Source: Cryptococcus deneoformans JEC21 (Eukaryota; Basidiomycota; Tremellomycetes; Tremellales; Cryptococcaceae). From it: DNA of 27,500 nt. A program made the translations under genes and the position numbers. Where the stretch lies: the NCBI RefSeq assembly GCF_000091045.1, contig NC_006685.1, positions 1,856,201-1,883,700 of the forward strand, written 5' to 3'. The number at the start of each line of letters is the position of its first letter. Position 1 is the stretch's first letter. Below the pieces are notes generated by a model. The model worked only from the letters and a program-made list of their open reading frames with translations. It was not told where the DNA came from and ran no database searches. Of the stretch, positions 1-9,073 are shown piece after piece.

Positions 1-1408
1 AGCTACTTGGATTTCACCAGTTTTGGCCATGGATGGACGCACGTGACGAGCTTGAATCATGGTTGCCAGGATACCGATGTCTGCATATTGTTCAGAAGGA
101 GAATACAAAGGATAGTGGTGACAGCGACTTACAACTGAGCAGTTTGCCGTTGTATGCATTGGACGCAGAGAAGATGTCATAGGTCAGGAAAGTCAATGTG
201 AATTCTGCCTAGAATTAGTTCAGCAAGATCATTAAAGTTGGAGAGGTGAAAGCACTCACTCCAGAGAAGAACAAGAGGAAATAGCCATGGAGACCGGTCA
301 TATCTTTCAATCGTTGCACCTTCTGCTCTTTGTCTTCAAAGATGTCCTTGGGCTCGGGCACGGATGGTTGCTCGGGATTTGCATTAGATACCTCTTCGAC
401 TTTATATCCTTTCGTCTCTGGCAACTTGGCGGCTAAGAACAAGGTTTCAAGAAGTAGAAGTCCTAAGGAGATAGCGGCTGGCATCGCATAAACGTTGAAT
501 TTATCATCAGAGGTCCCAAGCGGGAGAGGTCGAGTTGCAAAGTAGGCACCTAGAGATGGTCTGGCCCGATATTAATAGTTGTAATGCGTCACTAACTCGT
601 ATGAAACTTACCCAAAAGTGAAACAGATGGAAAAGGCAATACCAACAAGGGCGAGAGATTTGGACCTGGTGGCAGATGTAGTCACATCACTGATGATTGC
701 CCTGTGATTATATCAGCTTTTTTGAAGTGGTGGCTTCTAAACCCGTATTTACGTGCTCAGCTGTACATTGCCTTCGCTCAACCCACCTACGAGACGAGAC
801 AAGAGATATGACTCCTGCCAATCAGTCAGAATGCGCTTTTCGGGCTTGAGAATGGAGTGTCATTTGTACCCACAAAAGAGGTAGATTTGATCCAGATGCT
901 GGCAGAGACAACATTTCCGACCATAGTGGCTATGAGAACTTTCTTTCTTCCATACTTGTCAGCCACTACAAACATGGTGAGTAGTCAGTAGTTGAGTTGC
1001 GGTCTGCTGATGGAACTTACAACGACCCAGCCAAGGACTAATGATACATTGGCAGAAACTGAAAAGGCTTCCCATCATACCTCCGAGAAGAACCACATCC
1101 CAGTTTTTGGTCCCCGCATCATCCTTACTGGACAAGGCAGCGGAAGTCGGCCGTAATGCATGGAGAGGCGCTCTAATCGAGTTGCAAAACGCAAGCGAGC
1201 GGGATATCAGCGAGTCCGGAGAGGTGTCTTTTGAGAGGTACCATTCTATCAGGCGCGGGAAGAGGGGCAGCGGGATAGTGAATGCTATAAATAGACGCGT
1301 TATTAGTGAACCGAATTATTGAAGAACTCGACCTCAAGTTGACGGACCTAGGAGATCAAGGACGAGAGCGATGAACACGGTGGTAACAATCGATTTTGGC
1401 TGTACCAT
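1..1408 (-). CDS. MFS transporter, MFSD10/TETRAN-like (3' end beyond window)
   Basis: This is a multi-pass membrane transporter of the major facilitator superfamily, closest in pattern to the MFSD10/tetracycline-transporter-like (TCR/Tet) group. My exon model is 1348-1408, 1021-1284, 874-965, 753-814, 612-701, 260-560, 133-208 and <1-80, and all phases agree. The N terminus is MVQPKSIVTTVFIALVLDLL, a first membrane helix followed by FTIPLPLFPRL. The MFS signature loop reads LADKYGRKKVLI. Later conserved blocks are LSRLVGGLSEGN, IISDVTT, LVGIAFSICFTFGPSLGAYF and LTFLTYDIFSASNAYNG. The central linker is charged (KVEEVSNANPEQPSVPEPKD), as expected for the cytosolic loop between the two six-helix halves. 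The substrate is unknown. The gene is divergent from the HisRS gene. The first intron has an unusual GTCCGT donor. The family call is strong; the specific subfamily is inferred. Confidence 0.88.
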
Positions 1409-1593
1409 CGTGGTAGTCTGGTCCCAAGTACAAGCAATAAGCTATATTTTTAGATGGAGATAGGAAAAAAGGACTTGTGGCTAAGTGGCTGAGGGAAAAG
1501 AATACTCTGAATGCCCGCGCTGTGATTTGGCAGTGATCTACCGACGAGATATATATTTATCTGATTAACTAGCAGCACCGCACTTAGCCGACA

Positions 1594-1614
1594 ACATCAC
1601 GTGACATCTGATGT
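1594..1614. promoter_or_regulatory. CACGTG E-box inside an ACATCA/TGATGT inverted repeat
   Basis: ACATCA at 1594-1599 and its reverse complement TGATGT at 1609-1614 flank a core that contains the perfect palindrome CACGTG at 1598-1603. CACGTG is the classic site for fungal basic helix-loop-helix factors such as Cbf1 or Pho4 types. Which factor binds here, and which of the two genes it controls, is inference. Confidence 0.45.
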
Positions 1615-1634
1615 GGCAATTTACTCCCACTCCT

Positions 1635-1664
1635 CACGCGAGAAGCACGCGAGATGCACGCGAG
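1635..1664 (+). repeat. Three CACGCGAG octamers at an 11-bp period
   Basis: Exact CACGCGAG copies lie at 1635-1642, 1646-1653 and 1657-1664, separated by AAG and ATG. The 11-bp spacing is close to one helical turn, so bound factors would sit on one face of the DNA. The array lies 100-130 bp upstream of the first HisRS start. Confidence 0.5.
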
Positions 1665-1766
1665 CTCACTCGTTTTCTATTTCCGAGTCTTATTTCGAGG
1701 ACCACCGACCTTCTTTGCCCTTCTCACATTTACGTTCCTCCGTTCCTCCACCCGCCCAGCAGCTTT

Positions 1767-3853
1767 ATGCTCCGTCCTCCCATATTTAGGACACTAAGAA
1801 GAGCAACAGCAACTATCTCCCCTCGCCAACTTTTCAACCTAGCAACTGTAGCAAAAATGTCCACTTCCACCACTTCGATCCAGGACCAAATTACCGCTCT
1901 TCAGAACCGCATCAAAGAGCTCAAGGTCTCCAAGCAGGATGCTTCCAAGGAGGTTGAGGAGATGAAGGCCCTCAAAGATCAGCTCAAGGCTGCTCAGAAG
2001 GAGGGAAGCTCCAGCACATCCAGCCTTCTCAGTTTGAAAACCCCCAAAGGTACTCTTGACCACAAGCCAGAAGCTGCTCTTTTGCGAAAGAAGATCTTCT
2101 CGACTCTTGAAGGCATCTTTCTTAAACACGATGCTAGCACAATTGATACCCCTGTATTTGAGCTCAAGGAGATCCTGGCCGGAAAATATGGTGAGGACTC
2201 CAAGTTGATCTATGACCTTGCCGACCAGGGCGGTGAGCTCTGCTCTTTGCGATATGACTTGACTGTAAGTCAAACTGCTTACGTTTATGAGCGGTACTGA
2301 ATGAGAATGTTTATAGGTCCCCTTTGCTCGATATGTCGCCATGAACGGTATTTCCTCCATTCGTAGATACCACATCGGAAAAGTCTACCGAAGAGATCAG
2401 CCTGTCATGACCAAGGGTCGTATGAGAGAGTTCTACCAATGTGTTCGTAATAAAAACCCTCAACAGACCGGTAACTAATTCAAAAGTAGGATTTTGACAT
2501 TGCGGGTCCTTGTGACCCCATGGTCTATGATTCTGAAGTTCTTCGAGTATTATGTGAAGCTCTTACCTCTCTCGATATTGGCGAGTACACTGTCAAGATC
2601 AATCACCGAAAAATCCTGGATGGTATTTTCCAGCTCGCCGGTGTCCCCGCAGAAAAGACCCGACCTATTTCTTCTGCTGTTGACAAGCTCGACAAGGTGC
2701 GTTGATGAACGGTGTATCGAGCGTAGTCTTCATGTCTAATCATGACGTTGCGTAGCTTCCTTGGGCGGATGTGAAGAAGGAGATGACTGTGGAGAAGGGC
2801 CTCGACGAGGCTGTTGCTGACAAGATCGGAGAATACGTTGGTTTGAAGGGTAAGTTGGTTTATTGTCTGTGTACGGTGTTTTCTCTGACCATATGGGTGT
2901 AGGTCCCGGTCTTGAGGTTCTTCAAAAACTTCAATCCGATGAAGCTTTGATGAGTATCCCTCTCGCCAAGCAAGGTCTTGCCGACATGGAAATTCTCTTC
3001 AGGTACTTGAAGGTCTACAACGTCCTCAACAAGGTGAGCTCCATATATCCAAGAGTCATGCGTCTATTAACCACAATATATCGCAGATGAGCTTTGACAT
3101 GTCCCTTGCTCGAGGTCTCGACTACTACACTGGTATCATTTACGAGGCCATTCACGAATCTTCCGCTCCCCCATCACTCAAAACTATCCCCTCCGTTCCC
3201 GCTCCTTCATCTATCAGCACCAACACTCCCTCTTCTAAACCCAAGCCTTCCAAGTCCGCCGCTACCACCAATGAAGACGGTATCGACGAGTCTACCGTCG
3301 GTGTTGGATCTATCGCCGCCGGTGGTCGATATGATAACCTCGTGGGCATGTTCGCTGAGGCTACTGGTAGGAAGGCTGAGCAAGTGCCTTGTGTTGGTGT
3401 CTCAGTCGGTGTGGAGAGAGTGTACTCTATTATGGAAATGAGGAGGAGAAAGGGTGAGGAGAAGGTGAGAGGTAAAGAGACTGAAGTGTTCGTCCTTGGC
3501 TTGGGTGGTGTGGAGTTGGAGAAGAGGATGGAGTTTGCGACCATGCTTTGGGATGCTGGTATCAAGGTAAGCCCCATCCTCTCTTCCCGCGCCAAGATTT
3601 GATCATTTCGCTGAACAAACGTCAATAGACTTCCTTCTCACCTAAAGTCAACCCTAAAGCCCCTGCTCAATGGAAACAGGCTGACGACGACGCTATCCCC
3701 TATGTTGCCATCCTTGCGCCCAAGGAGCTCGCCGCCGGTACCGTCCGTATCAAGGAACAAGTCGGAAAGGACGCCGCGGGCGATGCCAAGGGTGAGGAAG
3801 TCAAGATCGAGGATGTTGTGGCGTACTTGAAGGAGAAGTTAGGCAGGGCTTAG
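1767..3853 (+). CDS. HTS1: Histidyl-tRNA synthetase, probably dual cytosolic/mitochondrial
   Basis: This class II aminoacyl-tRNA synthetase charges tRNA-His. Exons from the second start are 1857-2264, 2317-2442, 2490-2696, 2756-2849, 2903-3033, 3087-3566 and 3629-3853, giving 556 aa. The upstream in-frame ATG at 1767 adds 30 residues rich in Arg, Ser and Thr without acids ([20 protein letters not shown] and on), typical of a mitochondrial presequence. Visible landmarks are an N-terminal WHEP-like helical segment (about residues 8-50), motif 1 ([11 protein letters not shown]), motif 2 ([15 protein letters not shown]), the HisA-type RGLDYYTG (331-338), motif 3 ([12 protein letters not shown], near 425) and a C-terminal anticodon-binding domain. 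A Ser/Pro/Lys-rich insert of about 45 residues follows [14 protein letters not shown]. The ATG at 1767 has T at -3, while the ATG at 1857 has A at -3 with an A-rich leader. This suggests leaky scanning makes both forms from one gene. Intron 2 has a weak GTTCGT donor. Confidence 0.96.
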
Positions 3854-3926
3854 AATGGTGATAGGATTAGACAGATTATTCCCGAGGTTTTCACTACGTT
3901 AATGCATATCTTCTGATCTGCTCATT

Positions 3927-6839
3927 TTATTCTCTATAAAGCCTCTGGTCTTCGCCTTCGCTTGTCTCACTGTCCATCCCGTCTTCACTTTCGTCTGTCT
4001 CTTCATCATATTCGTACTCGATCGCCACACCGCCTAGTCTATCAGATACCACACCTCGTACCCTAGCGTCTTTGCTCTCCTCCTCGCCCTCGCTTTCCGC
4101 CTCCGTCTCCGTTTCTGTCTCCGATTCAGTCTCGCTATTCAAAAACGCATCCAGATCCTGGAACTTGGAATTAATCATGGCTGTTTGACGCGCCGATCCA
4201 GCTGGTGAGCTGCCGGCGGGGGATGCTGATGCTACAGAAGCAGTATTTTGGAGAGCACGCTTAGGTATGGATGATGCTGAAGAAACGTGTAAAGGCGCAT
4301 GAGGGTGTATGGGGGTTTGTGATGAGATAGCCGTGGGTGCAGGTGTCGTCATTTGGGGTTTATCGAGCTGAAACGAGACTATCAGCTTTTGCGGTGAATT
4401 GCCAACTGATCGACTTACATCTGAATCTCGCAATGACGAATCTGTAGGATCATCCGTCCATTCTGGTAGGGCCTCGTATCCCTTCAACTTTTTGCCCGCG
4501 ATCCTTGAGGTGGAAGCTACCTCAAACTCCCCACGCCTACTGTTTTCCGCCACTTCTACAGCTCCCAGTTGCCTCCTACCCGAAACTGCAAATTTGACTT
4601 GTTCACGTCTAAGTACGACCCCACCTGTATCTTGTTCATGTTCCTCCTCGACGGGCGGACTGTCGGCAGTACTGCTATTGACAGGCTTCTCCGCTCGGAC
4701 CCCACGCAAAAGAGCGTTTAAGAATCGCGCACGATCACGCACATCATAATCGGCATCATAGCGTGCGAGCATGAAGAGATACTGGGCCATCAAGTCCAGC
4801 TTGGGGTTTGAAGGTGCAATGACCAAAATTTTGATGGCGAGCGTGAGGATTTGGAGCTTCGCAGAGACGGATTCGTTGGCGAAACCCTTAATCGCTTTCC
4901 TAAGCACATCAGGTACCCAGAGGGCTACGCCTTCCCAGCCCAGACCCTTCTTCTCTGATTCTTCAGAAGGGTCGATTGCGGAGAATTGTCCAACAAGCCA
5001 GTAAACGCTAGCTCGAGCTTTGGGATTGTTAATAGAGTCGAGGCCTTTAGCCAAACGGGCAACGAGACGCTGAGGAGATATGGAAGAACCAAGCGCTTGG
5101 GAATGCGAAAGTATTACAGACTTCAATACGAGCACGGCCTGAGCCACAAGGGTCTCTATATATCAAATCAGGACAGTGTATCGGTGGCGCCATTTGGTCA
5201 ATAAAACATACCTCTATCACTCTTGAGTAATTTCATGAGTGCACCCAGGCCTGAAGACGCCAAATCCGAATGGGTTTTGATACAGCTACCAATCGCTGTC
5301 ACTGCTTCCTCCGCCACGATTTCATCTGGCAATCGGATGTAATGCTAAGAGGAAGTAAGTTACACTCAAAGACCAAGGGTTTCGCGTTACTCGCCTTGAA
5401 CTCCCGCATAGATACAGTCGCGTTTTCAGGGGTTACCATCGAGCCCAGAGCCCTGAGTTTAGCTTTCTGCACAAGGGAAGAATCTTGAGAATGAAGGAAG
5501 AATGACGATTGATAAGGGATGAAAAGCCACTACGATAAAATCTCAGCAACGAAACCTTTGATCAATGTCATATTAGACTCACGGGTCTCTCGTCTACCAT
5601 CTCAGCCAGAATTTCCCATGTTAAGGCCACAATTTCCTTGGCTCTATCCTCCTCACTATTCGAGCTTCCTGCTAGCCTAAGCAATGGCTTTACAAGTAAA
5701 TGTTGTCCGACGATGGCATTATCAATCGGGGCGAGATACCAATATGCTTTCGCGGTTGCGAGAATTACAGCTGGGTTCCGAGAGTGGAAAAGAGGCTTAA
5801 TGCAGTAGAGAAGCATAGCCAAGTCTTGGTCGACACCTTCAAATTCGTCCTCGCTCTCGTCCTGGTGCTTCTGCTGTTCCGTCATAGGTTGAGGACGTAC
5901 TGCACCCACACCGACAGGCTTCTCCAACATTACTCTCGCATACCTAGAAAGGACTTCCAAGGCGACAGCTTGTCCCCATTCGTCTGCGTCAACGATGAGC
6001 CGACATATGTGCCGGAAGTAGGGATGAAGGAGGTCGAGACGTTCGGGACACATTTCTTGGAAAGCGGTGAGTGAGGCTCCGAGAGTAAGAGGTGACGGGG
6101 AGGATAGAAGGGTCTGTAGAAGTGAAATGAGAGAAGGAAGGGAGGAGTTATCCATTCTTATGGATGTCGTCAGTTGATTTCTATCGTTTTGACAGTCGGC
6201 ACGTACTCGTAGACTTTGGCAAGTCCACCTGCGACTGTCTTGCGTACCCAAGGATTCCGATCATTCACAAGCTTCTTTAGTCCCAGCATGATAATACCTA
6301 GTCATGTTCAGGACTTATTCCAGGGGAGATAGTAATTGTACATACCTTGAATGACAGGGACTCTGATAGACGTTAATACTCGCAGAGACATAGACCTTAT
6401 GAGCGGAGAAGGATCGGATAAGTCCTTTTGAAAGGTGTTGATAGACAGAAGCACAAGGTCGGAGTTTGTTGAAGCACTGCGGCATAATATTTAAACGTGA
6501 CGCCCAGAGAGATCAAAAAACATGCACTCACAACCTGAGCAAGTAGATGTAGACTAACTTGCGGATCTCGATGCTTTGGGAGACTACGTTTTTCACGACC
6601 TGAGCGAAAAATGGCTCCATATCCCTTCCCTTGGACATCCCTGCAATGATCCTCTTCATACCTTCCAGCCTTTCTCTTTCGCTTCTGCTCTCTAGCAGCT
6701 TGGAGATTTCCTTCAGTTTCTCATCGGACGTATCAAAGTAGGTGGTGGATGATCCCGGACCAGCGATGAGGGAGAGGTCGCGTGTTGTTTCTTGGAAGTT
6801 CTCCATTATCCTCTGCGAGAGGCGGTTGAAAGTCGCCAT
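3927..6839 (-). CDS. APL6: AP-3 adaptor complex subunit beta
   Basis: This is the large beta subunit of the AP-3 clathrin-adaptor-like complex, which sorts cargo from Golgi/endosome to vacuole. Exons are 6532-6839, 6346-6476, 6207-6297, 5583-6156, 5395-5529, 5212-5344, 4419-5155 and 3927-4367, giving 849 aa. The adaptin trunk is clear: YIYLLR, then [25 protein letters not shown], then [22 protein letters not shown]-like repeats continue to about residue 560, including [25 protein letters not shown] and [13 protein letters not shown]. The hinge and C terminus are Ser/Glu-rich and acidic ([18 protein letters not shown]), as is typical of AP-3 beta. Two splicing oddities are described separately: a GC-AG intron at 5345-5394 and a stop-free 51-nt intron at 4368-4418. 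The gene is convergent with HisRS, with 73 bp between stops. Confidence 0.93.
4368..4418 (-). other. Frame-neutral 51-nt intron in AP-3 beta
   Basis: On the minus strand the segment begins GTAAGTCG and ends TTTCAG, with GCTGATAG as a possible branch site. It is 51 nt long and contains no in-frame stop, so retention would insert 17 residues between RDSD and LDKPQ. I chose removal because both splice sites match consensus well. Retention cannot be excluded. Confidence 0.7.
5345..5394 (-). other. GC-AG intron in AP-3 beta
   Basis: The exon ends ...GAG TTC AAG and the next base pair is GC (GCGAGT). The acceptor is CTCTTAG. Splicing here gives [15 protein letters not shown], which restores the conserved adaptin reading frame. 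The nearby GT (GTAACG, four bases downstream) leads to an early stop with the same acceptor, so the GC donor is required in this model. Confidence 0.85.
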
Positions 6840-7266
6840 ATTGGACAGGGGACGGAGCTCTTATGGGGTGGAGTGGAATGGAGAAAGTATGAACAGAGCA
6901 ACAAGATGCATAACCAAACTCAGGCGGCCTACCGGACAGCCCACCACCCAGCAGCGTCATCACGTTAGCCCGGCGAAGGCCGCAACCCAAGTCTTCTTCT
7001 TACATAATTACGTAAATAACTGAAAACACTTCAAGGCAAACGTGTCCGTCGGTGGTCCGATATTCGTCTATCTCCATCTGTTTCGGAGCAGCCACTGGTA
7101 GTGGAAAATTCTGATCTACTATGTTTACTACGTTTTCGTCTGGGCGGCTTGCCCTCTGCTATTCTCCCCTGCGATTTTTAGTTCTGCGGAACCTGATTAT
7201 TTCTTACTCATGCGCAGAATCACATCTGGACATGTATGCGGCAGGCAGGCGGGCATTTTTATTACC

Positions 7267-7377
7267 GATAAGATCGGATGGCCGTTATCATCGGCGTGCC
7301 TCCACTTGTGACATCTGCTTCCGCTCGTATAGGTTATCGCCACCCGATGAGACATCTACATTCGCATGCTCCTTATC
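7267..7377. promoter_or_regulatory. Cluster of four GATA-factor motifs
   Basis: GATAAG lies at 7267-7272, TTATCA (TGATAA on the minus strand) at 7285-7290, TTATC at 7334-7338 and CTTATC (GATAAG on the minus strand) at 7372-7377. All fall within 111 bp just upstream of the TATA box. Fungal nitrogen-regulatory GATA factors (the AreA/Gat1 type) recognise HGATAR sites. This suits a purine-catabolism gene; occupancy is inferred. Confidence 0.6.
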
Positions 7378-7397
7378 GCACTGGCAATGCCCTTAGC

Positions 7398-7405
7398 TAT
7401 ATATA
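7398..7405 (+). promoter_or_regulatory. TATA box for the xanthine dioxygenase gene
   Basis: TATATATA starts 73 bp upstream of the ATG at 7471. This makes a transcription start between about 7430 and 7460 likely. It also argues against the in-frame ATG at 7366, which lies upstream of the box. Confidence 0.6.
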
Positions 7406-7470
7406 CACAGCTCTTCCGCAGAACTCCCCAATTTCCCACAAGAATCTTGAAAGTTTCTACATTCGCAACC

Positions 7471-8933
7471 ATGGTCAACGTTTCTAACCACTTCAACTAC
7501 AAACCCATTCCCGTTCCTACTTCTGCCGACCCCGCCATGTTCAAGGACTTTGGCAGGCAGGTTGAAGGGTTCGAGCCTGATAACGTCACTTCTGAGCAAA
7601 TGGAGGAAATCATGGACATGCTTTATAAGGCGCGTGCTATGACGGTGTGGACTTACTATGGAATCATATGCTGACTCCTATCCTCCGTAGCACTCCATTC
7701 TTTTGTTCAAGAACCTCAAGCTCTCTCCTAAGCAGCAGTTCGAAATGACACACGCGTTCGACCCCGAAGCCAACGCCTATGGTCATGGTAACAACAAGAC
7801 TGGCAATACCAAGTCGTCCATCTTGCATCCCGACTTGAAAACTATCCCTCATCAGCCTCAGGTGCAGTTGATTGGCAACGGCAAGGTCCCCATGGTCTAC
7901 GAAGGCCTCGATCGTGTATGTCTGTCCGGCTTATAATGTAAATTCGAAGAGCTAATCCTTGGCTATAGCCCCAACTCAAACATCCCCATCACAGAACATT
8001 CCACAAGAGTATAATCTCTGAAGAGGACGACGCGAGTGGTGTGACCCGATTCTATCGATGGTGAGTATACTCGGGGGAGAAACTTCATTCCAAGACTGAC
8101 AGCCCTACTAGGCACATTGATGCAGCTCTTTACGGCCTCTCTCCTCCTAAAGTCACCACGCTTTATGCTGTCAAAGTGCCCAAAGGACCTTATCAGATTT
8201 GTCGATACGACGACGGCACAGGTGACGAGCTTAAGGTGCCTCTTGGTGGTACAGCTTGTGAGTCTATGCTTAGAAGACTGTTTTCTTATCAGTGACTGAT
8301 AGACCTATAGTCGTGAGCGGGAAGAACATGTTTGATGTCCTCCCCGACGAATTGAAGTCTCTTGCCGTTCGAACCAATGTCGAGTACGCTCCTCACCCAT
8401 ATGTCTGGATGTCTAAGGCCCACGCGCTTCCTACTGGTCTTGGACTTGAATCGGAAGGTCTTGAAATGCCTATGGAGGAGTTGCCAGAGTGGGAGGAGAG
8501 CAAAGTCAAGATCTTCCCAATGGTAAATTTTTAACTCGATTTGTGAGAAAACCTTATCGCTAACGAATTGCAGTGCTGGAAGAACCCTGTCACTGGTGCA
8601 TTACACGTACAAGTGCACCCTTGCGGCGCTTACAAACTTCACATATCCCCTTCCGAAGGTGCTGCTCTTTATCCCGAAGGTGGGGTCATTGACGATCTTA
8701 AGGCTGTCCGTGAGATCCTCTACAAGATCCAGCGACCGGGCATCGCCCCCGGGTTGGTCTACTCCCAAGACTGGGAAGAAGGTGATTTGGTTATCTTCCA
8801 TAATAGGGGGTTGCTTCACTCTGTTATGGGCGCTTTCAAGCCGGATCAGTTGAGGATGTTCCACCAATGTAATCTTGCGGCGTCGTCTGATCCCGTTGGA
8901 CCGGATGCGAAAGATGTGAATGTTTATGCTTAG
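7471..8933 (+). CDS. xanA: Fe(II)/2-oxoglutarate-dependent xanthine dioxygenase (XanA-like)
   Basis: This enzyme belongs to the TauD-related dioxygenases and most likely converts xanthine to uric acid with 2-oxoglutarate and O2, as Aspergillus XanA does. Exons are 7471-7644, 7691-7915, 7969-8060, 8112-8257, 8311-8522 and 8574-8933, giving 402 aa. The iron-binding HxD is in FYRWHIDAALY (H165, D167), split by an intron inside the Trp codon. The distal histidine is in FHNRGLLHSVMG (H365), matching the TauD NRxxxH spacing. Other blocks I associate with XanA are CRYDDGTGDEL, VEYAPHPYVWMS and LVYSQDWEEGDLV. The start at 7471 has a good ATG context (ACCATGG) and lies downstream of the TATA box. GATA motifs upstream suit nitrogen control. 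The family is certain; substrate specificity comes from recalled similarity. Confidence 0.87.
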
Positions 8934-9073
8934 AAGACCGGCGGAAATTTTGGGATATTGGTAATTTGTAATAATCATTTCGTTCTCATGCGGACCGACC
9001 ATGTATTTTATTTCCCTATCAAGAGTTTACCCGTAATTCATCCTTTTCTTATCAAGAATTAATCCGATGCCTG

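Larger units (their letters stand above)
1409..1766. promoter_or_regulatory. Divergent promoter between the MFS transporter and HisRS genes
   Basis: These 358 bases separate two divergent starts and contain no convincing gene. They hold an AT-rich stretch (TATATATTTATC near 1550), a CACGTG hexamer at 1598-1603 inside an inverted repeat, three CACGCGAG copies at 1635-1664, and a pyrimidine-rich leader from about 1670 to 1766 before the first HisRS start. In-frame upstream ATGs do exist, for example at 1611, but they lie in likely promoter or leader sequence. Confidence 0.6.
6840..7470. promoter_or_regulatory. Divergent promoter between AP-3 beta and the xanthine dioxygenase
   Basis: These 631 bases lie between two divergent starts. 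The half nearer the dioxygenase carries four GATA motifs (7267-7377) and a TATATATA box at 7398-7405, about 70 bp before the ATG. No coding signal fits here. Short open frames in this stretch lack splice or conservation support. Confidence 0.6.

Noticed and set aside
1611..1766. Even longer HisRS N terminus from the ATG at 1611
   Set aside because: The extra 52 codons run through the E-box inverted repeat and the octamer array, which look like promoter. The 30-residue extension from 1767 already forms a complete presequence.
7366..7470. In-frame upstream start for the xanthine dioxygenase
   Set aside because: The ATG at 7366 lies upstream of the TATA box at 7398, so it is unlikely to be transcribed. 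The ATG at 7471 has a better context.
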